Shown here: one piece after another, positions 1-5,590 of the stretch
How the letters are laid out: each line of letters opens with the position of its first letter
Numbering within the stretch: position 1 is the stretch's first letter
DNA from: Natrialbaceae archaeon B1-Br10_E2g27
Lineage (GTDB): Archaea > Halobacteriota > Halobacteria > Halobacteriales > Natrialbaceae
DNA: 10,153 bases
Assembly (NCBI GenBank): GCA_001563885.1
Contig: LKMM01000065.1
Location: 1 to 10,153 of the forward strand
Direction: 5' to 3'
Translations under genes and position numbers: made by a program
The notes under the pieces: model-generated
Seen by the model: only the letters and a program-made list of their open reading frames with translations
What the model was told of the DNA's origin: nothing
The model's database searches: none

Positions 1-387
1 ATAGCCGGCAGCCTCGGCGTCTGGGTACTCCCGTATGCGTTTTCGGGCAACCCGGTTGGCGTCACTGGTAACCCCGGCAGAGATGGGATCCTCGAGGCCG
101 TCCTTGCACCTCCGTGGGACTTTCTTCCGGCGATACTCACTCGATTCAACCTCTACAACGTCATTACCGATGGGATGCACCTCGCGACGCTCTCGAGTGT
201 CGTCGACTCCCTGCCTCGGATCTCCCGCGTTTCGCTTTCCCCGGCGCTTACCCACGAGGCACCGCCACAGGAGGCGGTTGCGGAACTGCCGATCTATCTG
301 CATCAGTTTGTCGTCTATCCAGTCCTCATCGTCTGGATCGCCCTCCCGTTGTGTGCGGCCGTGGTATGGTTCAAACCGACGTGGTGA
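1..387 (+). CDS. C-terminal part of a membrane protein of unknown function
   Basis: The first reading frame is open from base 1 to a TGA at 385-387 and encodes 128 residues; the start lies outside the window. Third codon positions are mostly G or C, as in the confirmed genes here, so I take it as real coding sequence. The fragment opens with a hydrophobic stretch (SLGVWVLPYAF), which may be the end of a membrane helix. A loop of about 80 residues rich in Pro, Ser and Thr follows (about residues 19-95). A clear membrane helix sits near the C-terminus (FVVYPVLIVWIALPLCAAVVWF), and the protein ends shortly after with KPTW. This suggests an extracytoplasmic loop between two helices. I recognise no family motif, so no function is offered. 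The gene ends 96 bases before ppsA, which has its own promoter. Confidence 0.7.
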   Translation: MAGSLGVWVLPYAFSGNPVGVTGNPGRDGILEAVLAPPWDFLPAILTRFNLYNVITDGMHLATLSSVVDSLPRISRVSLSPALTHEAPPQEAVAELPIYLHQFVVYPVLIVWIALPLCAAVVWFKPTW

Positions 388-409
388 GCCGAGACAGCTT
401 GAACTATTC

Positions 410-423
410 ACTCGATTTCGAGT
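410..423. promoter_or_regulatory. TrmB-like palindromic operator upstream of ppsA
   Basis: ACTCGA-TT-TCGAGT is a perfect 6+6 palindrome with a 2-base centre. It can also be read as ACT-N7-GAGT, close to the TACT-N7/8-GAGTA consensus that I recall for the sugar-responsive regulator TrmB of Halobacterium salinarum; the two outermost bases differ (C in place of T, C in place of A). It ends 29 bases before the TATA-like box of ppsA, a position that suits an activator. In Halobacterium, TrmB is reported to activate ppsA when sugar is absent. The palindrome is seen directly; the assignment to TrmB is inference. Confidence 0.5.
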
Positions 424-452
424 CAGAACTATGAGAATTGTTCGCAAGATTC

Positions 453-458
453 TTTATC
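453..458 (+). promoter_or_regulatory. TATA-like box of ppsA
   Basis: TTTATC sits in an A/T-rich patch (ATTCTTTATCA), centred about 28 bases before the ATG at 484. In haloarchaea a TATA box about 25-28 bases before the start codon marks a leaderless or nearly leaderless transcript. The position supports the ATG at 484 over the GTG at 466, which would be only about 10 bases away. Confidence 0.6.
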
Positions 459-483
459 ACTACTCGTGTCCACCCAGATGTCA

Positions 484-2817
484 ATGGCTGTACTCTGGCT
501 GGACGAAATTAGCGCCGACGACATCGAGACTGTCGGCGGCAAAGGTGCGTCTCTGGGTGAACTCACCGGTGCTGGGCTCCCGGTGCCGTCAGGATTCGTG
601 GTCACCGCGGGGACCTACCGGTCGTTCATCGAAGATGCCGGCATCGACGAGGAACTGTTCGAAGCCGTCGATGTCGATACCGATGACTCGAAAGCGCTTG
701 CAAAAGCCACAGAGCGCGCCCAGGAACTGATCCTCGAGACGCCGTTTCCCGACGACCTCCGCGAAGAGATCCTCTCGGCCTATCACGAGATCGGCAGCGA
801 CGAGGAGGCGTTCGTCGCGGTTCGGTCGTCGGCGACGGCCGAGGATCTGCCCGACGCCTCGTTTGCGGGCCAACAGGAGACGTTTCTGAACGTCAGAGCT
901 GCGGCGTTGCTCGATCGGGTTCGGGAGTGTTGGGCCTCGTTGTTTACCCAGCGGGCGATCTACTACCGGCGCGAGCAGGGCTTTACCGACGCCGACGTCA
1001 ACATCGCGGTCGTCGTCCAGCAGATGGTCGACGCCGAGAAATCGGGCGTCCTCTTTACGAGCCACCCCTCGACCGGCGATCCGACGATGATCCTCGAGGC
1101 CGCGTGGGGGCTTGGAGAGGCAGTCGTTTCGGGAGCCGTCTCGCCGGATAACTACGTCGTCCCGCGTGATGGTGGCGACATCGACGTGACGATTGCCGAA
1201 AAGAAGGTAATGCACGTCAAAGACGAGGCGACCGGTGAGACCGTCGAGCGGCCCGTCCCCGAGGACAGACGAACCGAGCGTGTCCTCTCCGAAGCCGAGA
1301 TTGGCGATCTGGTCGCCCTCGGGGAACGCGTCGAGGATCACTATGGCACGCCACAGGACGTCGAGTGGGCAATCGTCGACGGCGAGGTGTACATGCTCCA
1401 GTCACGTCCGATTACGACGATCGATGAGACAGATACCGAAGAAAGCAGCCAATCTGGGACCACCGGAGTCGATCCAACGACGGGTGTCACCGACGGCAGT
1501 GGAAGCGCACAGACAGCCGATGTCGGAGACGAGTCGACGACGGGCGAGGTCATCGTCGACGGCCTGGGCTCGAGTCCAGGGGTCGTAAGCGGCGCGGCGA
1601 AAATCGTGCGCAAACTCGACGACTTAGCGAAAGTCGAGGAAGGCGACATCATCGTCACCGAGATGACGATGCCCGATATGGTGCCGGCGATGAAACGAGC
1701 CTCGGGGATCATCACCGACGAAGGTGGCATGACCAGCCACGCCGCGATCGTCTCCCGGGAACTCGGGGTGCCGGCGATCGTCGGGACGACAAACGGGACG
1801 ACCGTCTTAGAGGATGGCCAACTCGTCAGCTTAGATGGTGATATGGGAGCGGTTCTCGAGGGACAGAAAGTCGCCCCGGAAGAAGAAACCGAACCTGTCG
1901 AGGAGGTTCGTCCGCAGTCGCCGGTAAAGCCGATGACGGCGACGAAGGTGAAAGTGAACGTCTCGATTCCCGAAGCTGCCGAACGGGCGGCCGCGACGGG
2001 TGCCGACGGCGTTGGCTTGTTGCGGACCGAACACATGATCCTCTCGCTGAACCAGACGCCCGAGAACTTCATCGACGAACACGGCGAGGATGCCTACATC
2101 ACCGAACTCGTCGAAGGCGTCCGCAGCGTCGCCGATGAGTTCTATCCACGGCCCGTCCGCGTTCGTACCCTCGATGCGCCAACCGACGAGTTCCGCCAAC
2201 TCGAAGGCGGCGAGGACGAACCGGCCGAACACAACCCGATGCTTGGGTATCGTGGCATTCGACGGTCGCTCGACCGTCCGGAGGTCTTCGCCCACGAACT
2301 CGAGGCGTTCCGCAGGCTGTACGATCTCGGCTACGACAACGTCGAGATCATGTTCCCGCTGGTCAACGACGCCGAAGACGTCTACGGCGCGAAACGGCTC
2401 ATGGAACAGGCTGGGATCGACCCCGAAAAACGCACGTGGGGTGTGATGGTCGAGACGCCCGCCTCGGCGCTTGCCGTCGAAGAGATGGCCGCCGCTGGGA
2501 TCGACTTTGCCTCCTTTGGCACCAACGACTTGACCCAGTATACCCTCGCGGTCGACCGCAACAACGAACACGTCGCCGACCGCTTTGACGAACTCCACCC
2601 CTCCGTGTTGGCCCTGATCGAAGACGTCATCGAAACCTGTCGCGACCACGGCGTCGACACCAGCATCTGCGGGCAAGCCGGCTCGAAACCGAAGATGGTC
2701 CAGTTTCTCGTCAACGAGGGTGTCAGCTCGATTTCGGCAAACATCGACGCCGTCCGCGACGTCCAACACGAGGTCAAACGCGTCGAACAGCGACTCATTT
2801 TAGAGTCAGTGCGATAG
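484..2817 (+). CDS. ppsA: Phosphoenolpyruvate synthase (pyruvate, water dikinase)
   Basis: Cytosolic gluconeogenic enzyme: pyruvate + ATP + water gives PEP + AMP + phosphate through a phosphohistidine relay. From ATG 484 it has 777 residues, close to the usual size of about 780-800. The start is chosen because haloarchaeal PpsA typically begins MAVLWLDEI and because of the TATA box spacing; in-frame GTG 466 and ATG 478 are alternatives adding 6 and 2 residues. Domains in order: ATP-grasp nucleotide-binding domain (about 10-310, starting with VGGKGASLGEL and holding AVRSSATAEDLPDASFAG), a 42-residue Ser/Thr/Asp/Gly-rich linker (314-355), the swivelling phosphohistidine domain (about 356-445) with GGMTSHAAIVSREL and catalytic His419, and the TIM-barrel PEP-binding domain (about 465-770) with LLRTEHM, FGTNDLTQYT and SICGQAG with catalytic Cys729. 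All key motifs are intact. Probably monocistronic: it has its own promoter, and mfnA follows after 125 bases with a separate start signal. Sugar-responsive control by TrmB is inferred from the palindrome at 410-423. Confidence 0.97.
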   Translation: MAVLWLDEISADDIETVGGKGASLGELTGAGLPVPSGFVVTAGTYRSFIEDAGIDEELFEAVDVDTDDSKALAKATERAQELILETPFPDDLREEILSAYHEIGSDEEAFVAVRSSATAEDLPDASFAGQQETFLNVRAAALLDRVRECWASLFTQRAIYYRREQGFTDADVNIAVVVQQMVDAEKSGVLFTSHPSTGDPTMILEAAWGLGEAVVSGAVSPDNYVVPRDGGDIDVTIAEKKVMHVKDEATGETVERPVPEDRRTERVLSEAEIGDLVALGERVEDHYGTPQDVEWAIVDGEVYMLQSRPITTIDETDTEESSQSGTTGVDPTTGVTDGSGSAQTADVGDESTTGEVIVDGLGSSPGVVSGAAKIVRKLDDLAKVEEGDIIVTEMTMPDMVPAMKRASGIITDEGGMTSHAAIVSRELGVPAIVGTTNGTTVLEDGQLVSLDGDMGAVLEGQKVAPEEETEPVEEVRPQSPVKPMTATKVKVNVSIPEAAERAAATGADGVGLLRTEHMILSLNQTPENFIDEHGEDAYITELVEGVRSVADEFYPRPVRVRTLDAPTDEFRQLEGGEDEPAEHNPMLGYRGIRRSLDRPEVFAHELEAFRRLYDLGYDNVEIMFPLVNDAEDVYGAKRLMEQAGIDPEKRTWGVMVETPASALAVEEMAAAGIDFASFGTNDLTQYTLAVDRNNEHVADRFDELHPSVLALIEDVIETCRDHGVDTSICGQAGSKPKMVQFLVNEGVSSISANIDAVRDVQHEVKRVEQRLILESVR

Positions 2818-2911
2818 CCATCCGCCGCTGATTGCCCCGCGATTTGGACCCGTCAGTCTCGGCGTCTCGTCTCGTGGGGTTTTGATCGATGCGTCGGTCC
2901 GCAAACGGAAC

Positions 2912-2918
2912 TGATAAG
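2912..2918 (+). promoter_or_regulatory. Weak TATA-like box of mfnA
   Basis: TGATAAG is centred about 28 bases before the ATG at 2943, the spacing seen at the other genes here. It departs from the TTTAWA-type consensus, so it is a weak call. It supports ATG 2943 as the start rather than the in-frame ATG at 2889, which lies upstream of the box. The remainder of the 2818-2942 spacer shows no other clear element. Confidence 0.35.
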
Positions 2919-2942
2919 CCGTTGATGCCCAACAAACCTGTT

Positions 2943-4028
2943 ATGCAAGCGGAGCCGCAGGCGTTCGACCGGGTGCTCTCGTCGATGTGTACCGAGCCAC
3001 ACCCGGCCGCACGCAAAGCGGCGGAACGATTTCTGGCGACGAATCCCGGCGACCCCGGAACCTATCCGACGATTTCGGCCCTCGAGGACGATGCCGTCTC
3101 GTTGCTCGGCGAGATCACCGAGCTCCCGGAGCCGGCAGGATACGTCGCAAGCGGCGGAACTGAAGCCAACATTCAGGCGGTCCGGATCGCCCGCGAGCGT
3201 GCCGACTCGAGACGGCCGAACGTCGTTATGCCCGAGTCGGGCCATTTCAGTTTCCAGAAGGCAGCAGATATCCTCGGTGTCGAACTGCGGATCGTTCCGA
3301 CCGACGACGACCATCGGGCGGATCTCGAGGCGATCAACTCGTCCGTCGACGACGAAACGGCGATGATCGTCGGCGTGGCGGGCACGACCGAGTACGGCCG
3401 CGTCGACCCGATTCCGGCGCTCGGAGAGATCGCCAAAGACGTGGGTGCGCTGTTTCACGTCGATGCCGCCTGGGGTGGGTTCGTCCTCCCGTTTACCGAC
3501 TACGAGTGGACGTTTGCGGACGCCCCCATCGACACGATGACGATCGATCCCCACAAGGTGGGCCAGGCGGCTGTGCCGGCCGGCGGGTTACTCGCCCGCT
3601 CGTCGGAGTTACTCGACGAACTCGCCGTCGACACCCCCTACCTCGAGTCGACCTCCCAGGCGACGCTTTCGGGGACACGCTCGGGAGCCGGGGTCGCCAG
3701 TGCCGCCGCCGCCATGGAGACGCTGTGGCCGACGGGCTATCGCGAGGAGTACCACCGAAGCCAGCGTAATGCAGCCTGGCTCGCAGAAGCCTTAGAGAAA
3801 CGCGGCTACGAGGTCGTCGACCCGACGCTGCCGCTTGTGGCCGCTCGACTCCCGCGGTCGACGTTCGACGCCCTCCGGGCGAAGGGATGGCGAATATCCC
3901 GGACGGCAACCGGCGAACTGCGGGTGGTCTGTATGCCCCACGTCACCCGCGAGATGCTCGCGTCGTTTGTCGCCGACCTCGATCGTCTCGAGGTGCGGGC
4001 AAGCGTTCCGGTCGTCAGTGACGATTGA
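2943..4028 (+). CDS. mfnA: PLP-dependent L-aspartate/L-tyrosine decarboxylase, MfnA type
   Basis: Group II pyridoxal-phosphate decarboxylase of the archaeal MfnA family, 361 residues (methanogen MfnA is about 390). In methanogens MfnA makes tyramine for methanofuran and can also decarboxylate aspartate. Haloarchaea lack methanofuran, so aspartate to beta-alanine for coenzyme A is the more likely role here; this is inference. Seen in the sequence: an N-terminal segment (SSMCTEPHPAARKA, TNPGDPGTYPT) typical of the family, SGGTEAN at 70-76 in the cofactor-phosphate region, HVDAAWGGF with Asp174 expected to pair with the PLP ring nitrogen, and TIDPHKVG with Lys205 as the Schiff-base lysine. The family appears complete and intact. 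ATG 2943 is preferred because the protein then begins MQAEPQAFDRV, as I remember for relatives, and because of the upstream TATA-like box. An upstream in-frame ATG at 2889 would add 18 residues. A strong inverted repeat follows the gene at once. Confidence 0.93.
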   Translation: MQAEPQAFDRVLSSMCTEPHPAARKAAERFLATNPGDPGTYPTISALEDDAVSLLGEITELPEPAGYVASGGTEANIQAVRIARERADSRRPNVVMPESGHFSFQKAADILGVELRIVPTDDDHRADLEAINSSVDDETAMIVGVAGTTEYGRVDPIPALGEIAKDVGALFHVDAAWGGFVLPFTDYEWTFADAPIDTMTIDPHKVGQAAVPAGGLLARSSELLDELAVDTPYLESTSQATLSGTRSGAGVASAAAAMETLWPTGYREEYHRSQRNAAWLAEALEKRGYEVVDPTLPLVAARLPRSTFDALRAKGWRISRTATGELRVVCMPHVTREMLASFVADLDRLEVRASVPVVSDD

Positions 4029-4035
4029 TACGGAT

Positions 4036-4045
4036 CGTTATAACG
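4036..4045. repeat. 10-bp perfect palindrome after mfnA
   Basis: CGTTATAACG equals its own reverse complement. It begins 8 bases after the mfnA stop and lies immediately before the larger 4047-4089 inverted repeat. Its role is unknown; it could be part of a termination region or a protein-binding site. Confidence 0.5.
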
Positions 4046-4046
4046 T

Positions 4047-4089
4047 TTTACCGGTGATCGCCGCCCCCTTCGGGTCGATCACCGGTAAA
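4047..4089. terminator. Perfect 14-bp inverted repeat, possible mfnA terminator or operator
   Basis: Left arm TTTACCGGTGATCG (4047-4060) and right arm CGATCACCGGTAAA (4076-4089) are exact reverse complements around a 15-base loop. The loop holds CC-TTCG-GG (4067-4074), a UUCG tetraloop on a CC/GG stem, so the RNA could fold into a long hairpin topped by a very stable cap. It begins 19 bases after the mfnA stop and 61 bases before the next start. A run of four T (4046-4049) precedes the hairpin instead of following it, unlike a bacterial intrinsic terminator. It may end mfnA transcription, protect a 3' end, or act as a DNA operator for the next gene. Confidence 0.5.
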
Positions 4090-4117
4090 GAATCACAACA
4101 GACCGTATGAAACCGGT
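4050..4117. repeat. Three ACCGGT sites at 31-base spacing
   Basis: ACCGGT, itself a palindrome, occurs at 4050-4055, 4081-4086 and 4112-4117, so the starts are exactly 31 bases apart, close to three turns of B-DNA. The first two form part of the inverted repeat at 4047-4089; the third stands alone just before the TATA-like box at 4123-4129. The sites would lie on the same face of the helix, as expected for cooperative protein binding. The repeat is seen directly; the operator role is inference. Confidence 0.45.
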
Positions 4118-4122
4118 AGGCG

Positions 4123-4129
4123 TTTTATT
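4123..4129 (+). promoter_or_regulatory. TATA-like box of the small membrane protein gene
   Basis: TTTTATT is centred about 24 bases before the ATG at 4150 and is the most A/T-rich patch close to that start. It fits a leaderless haloarchaeal promoter and sits 5 bases after the third ACCGGT site. Confidence 0.5.
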
Positions 4130-4149
4130 CGGGCTCGAGACGCCACCGT

Positions 4150-4473
4150 ATGGGCGTCGACTGGATTGATACCGTCGCGGTCGTTGGGATCATCCTTCTT
4201 TCAGTGTCGACGCTCGTTCTCGAGTTGGCGGTTGCTGTGGCAGCACTCGGGGGATTGTTCTGTACACTGTCGGTCTGGCGGCTGTACGGTGGCCGCCCGT
4301 GGGAAGCCTTTGGCTGGCTCGCCTGGGTGGCGACGGCTGGGATGGTCATCGTTGGGCCGTCAGATCCGGCGGTGTTCGTCGTCTTCGTCACGACCGGAAT
4401 CGCAGGCGGGATCTGTCTGCTCGGCGGTCGCTTTGGCGTGCTCGTCGACGTCTGGAGTCTCGAGAACCGATAA
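4150..4473 (+). CDS. Small multi-pass membrane protein, function unknown
   Basis: 107 residues, strongly hydrophobic. The N-terminal half (about residues 8-43) is long enough for two membrane helices (TVAVVGIILLSVSTLVLE and LAVAVAALGGLFCTLSVW). A short cytoplasm-like turn RLYGGRPWEAF follows, then helices at about 54-70 (GWLAWVATAGMVIVG) and 74-93 (AVFVVFVTTGIAGGICLLG). The tail is GRFGVLVDVWSLENR. I count four helices and recognise no catalytic or binding motif and no named family. The ATG at 4150 is chosen because a TATA-like box lies about 24 bases upstream. The stop codon TAA (4471-4473) directly touches the stop codon of the convergent pth2 gene. It looks like one of the many short haloarchaeal membrane proteins of unknown role; no function is claimed. 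Confidence 0.75.
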   Translation: MGVDWIDTVAVVGIILLSVSTLVLELAVAVAALGGLFCTLSVWRLYGGRPWEAFGWLAWVATAGMVIVGPSDPAVFVVFVTTGIAGGICLLGGRFGVLVDVWSLENR

Positions 4474-4812
4474 TCAAAACAACGACAGCGAGCCGGTGAC
4501 GCTATCGACGCGGTCGTCGGCGGCCGGGCCAACGGCCAGGGCGGTTACGGTTCCAGGCTCGAGTTGGGTGTGGCCGGCGTCGCGGACGATCGAGTTGGGA
4601 ATCCCTTCGCGGTCGGCGATGGTCGCAAGTTCCTGAAGCTGGCGTTCGCTTTCGCCTTTGAGGACGACCTTCTTCTGGCCGTTGCGTTTCCACTGGTCTC
4701 GAAGCTGTGTATCGGCGTTTTCGTAGGCCGATAACGACGCGTGGGCGACCTGTGCGGCGAGTTTGCCCTGGCCCATGCCGATGTCCGTGCGGGCAACGAT
4801 GGCCTGTTTCAT
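4474..4812 (-). CDS. pth2: Peptidyl-tRNA hydrolase, archaeal/eukaryotic Pth2 type
   Basis: Cleaves the ester bond of peptidyl-tRNAs released from stalled ribosomes, freeing tRNA and peptide; cytosolic. The protein is 112 residues, the usual length of archaeal Pth2 (about 115). It starts MKQAIVARTDIGMGQGKLAAQVAHASL, the family signature with the GKLAAQVAHA core (residues 16-25). The second conserved motif, DAGHTQ (78-83), is followed by TVTALAVGPA, the final strand. The start at 4812 is chosen because homologues begin at this Met; the frame stays open upstream to an in-frame Met at 4864-4866, but that extension (18 residues) is unlike the family and would run into the promoter of the divergent gene. 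A possible weak TATA-like element (TTTGGTT on the minus strand, 4834-4840) lies about 25 bases upstream. It is convergent with the small membrane protein gene, with adjoining stops. Confidence 0.95.
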   Translation of the reverse strand: MKQAIVARTDIGMGQGKLAAQVAHASLSAYENADTQLRDQWKRNGQKKVVLKGESERQLQELATIADREGIPNSIVRDAGHTQLEPGTVTALAVGPAADDRVDSVTGSLSLF

Positions 4813-4867
4813 ACCTCGAGTCTCGACGGCGAGAACCAAAGCCCCGGCGATCGGCCACAGCGTCATC

Positions 4868-4874
4868 TATTTTT
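4868..4874 (+). promoter_or_regulatory. TATA-like box of the DsbA-like lipoprotein gene
   Basis: TATTTTT is centred 27 bases before the ATG at 4898, an excellent match in position and composition for a haloarchaeal leaderless promoter. It lies in the 85-base divergent spacer shared with pth2. Confidence 0.65.
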
Positions 4875-4897
4875 GTTCGGGGTCGCTACGTCGGTGC

Positions 4898-5524
4898 ATG
4901 CACCATACACGCCGGAGATTTCTGGGAGCCACAGCGGCGGTGGGAGTCGGGGCTGCACTTGCAGGCTGTCTCGGCGGTAATGAGGGCTCGGAGGAAACGG
5001 AGCCATCGGAACCACCGGTTGCCGGTGATCCGGACGCCGAGCTAACCGTGACGGTTTATGAAGATTTCAACTGCCCATCCTGTGGGCAGTTCAAAGCCTC
5101 CATCTTCCCGCAACTCGAGAGTGAGTATATAGAGCCCGAACTGATCCGGTACGAACATCGCGATTTCCCTCTCCCAGTCGATGAGACGTGGTCGTGGGCA
5201 GTCCCAAACGCCGCCCGCGAGGTCTACGAAACTGAAGGCGACGAGGCCTTCTGGTCGTTCTCGAGTGCGATCTATGAGCACCTGGGATCGTACTCGTATG
5301 ACGTGATCGAATCGGTCGCCGACGAGGAGGGACTCGACGGCGCGGCGATCCGTGACGCCGCCGAAGGGAGTGCCCATCAGTCGACACTCGAGGCCGATAG
5401 AGCGCTGGGCGAGCAAAACGGCGTCAGCGGGACGCCAACCATCTTCGTCGACGGCGAGGTCGTCGAACTCGAGGTGCTTGCGTTCGAACAGGTCGCCGGT
5501 CCAATTGAGGCCGCCCTCGAGTGA
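4898..5524 (+). CDS. Tat-exported DsbA-like thioredoxin-fold lipoprotein
   Basis: 208 residues. The N-terminus HHTRRRFLGATAAV followed by AALAGC is a twin-arginine signal with a lipobox, so the protein is likely exported folded by Tat, cleaved before Cys24 and lipid-anchored outside the membrane. A short acidic Ser/Glu/Pro tether (about 28-47) leads into a thioredoxin-fold domain. There, DFNCPSC gives the redox pair Cys59 and Cys62, a helical insert (about 95-165) follows as in DsbA, and SGTPTIFVDG holds the conserved cis-proline (Pro180). This is the layout of DsbA/DsbG-type thiol oxidoreductases (Thioredoxin_4 family), so it probably makes or repairs disulfides in surface proteins. No partner such as DsbB or VKOR is visible nearby. 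ATG 4898 is chosen because it puts the twin arginines at residues 5-7 and lies 27 bases after a TATA box; an in-frame ATG at 4763 would bury the signal. Confidence 0.92.
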   Translation: MHHTRRRFLGATAAVGVGAALAGCLGGNEGSEETEPSEPPVAGDPDAELTVTVYEDFNCPSCGQFKASIFPQLESEYIEPELIRYEHRDFPLPVDETWSWAVPNAAREVYETEGDEAFWSFSSAIYEHLGSYSYDVIESVADEEGLDGAAIRDAAEGSAHQSTLEADRALGEQNGVSGTPTIFVDGEVVELEVLAFEQVAGPIEAALE

Positions 5525-5535
5525 GATCGTCTCAC
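5521..5535. repeat. Small inverted repeat overlapping the lipoprotein stop codon
   Basis: GTGAGA-TCG-TCTCAC is a perfect 6-bp stem with a 3-base loop, and the TGA stop (5522-5524) lies in its left arm. No T-run follows. It may help end the upstream transcript or bind a protein before dcd, or be chance. Confidence 0.35.
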
Positions 5536-5560
5536 ACCGCGATGAAGACGGATCGAACGC

Positions 5561-5566
5561 TTTAGG
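5561..5566 (+). promoter_or_regulatory. TATA-like box of dcd
   Basis: TTTAGG (within GCTTTAGGAA) is centred about 27 bases before the ATG at 5591, the expected spacing for a leaderless haloarchaeal transcript. It suggests dcd has its own promoter although only 66 bases separate it from the lipoprotein gene. Confidence 0.55.
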
Positions 5567-5590
5567 AATCCACCGTTCGACCCCTCGCGT

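Noticed and set aside
35..730. Plus-strand open frame of 231 codons across the first gene and the ppsA start
   Set aside because: It runs through two separate real coding frames and the promoter between them, and its product is Arg/Ser-rich low-complexity sequence.
1831..2769. Long minus-strand open frame of 312 codons opposite ppsA
   Set aside because: It is fully inside the strongly supported ppsA gene; long antisense frames are common in GC-rich haloarchaeal genes, and its product shows no recognisable motif.
2853..3554. Minus-strand open frame of 233 codons opposite mfnA
   Set aside because: It overlaps the N-terminal half of mfnA, which has all its family motifs, and its Arg-rich product is unlike the acidic proteins of this organism.
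4107..4169. 20-codon open frame starting MKPVGVLFGLE before the small membrane protein gene
   Set aside because: It is out of frame with, and overlaps, the supported gene, covers that gene's likely TATA box, and matches nothing I recognise.
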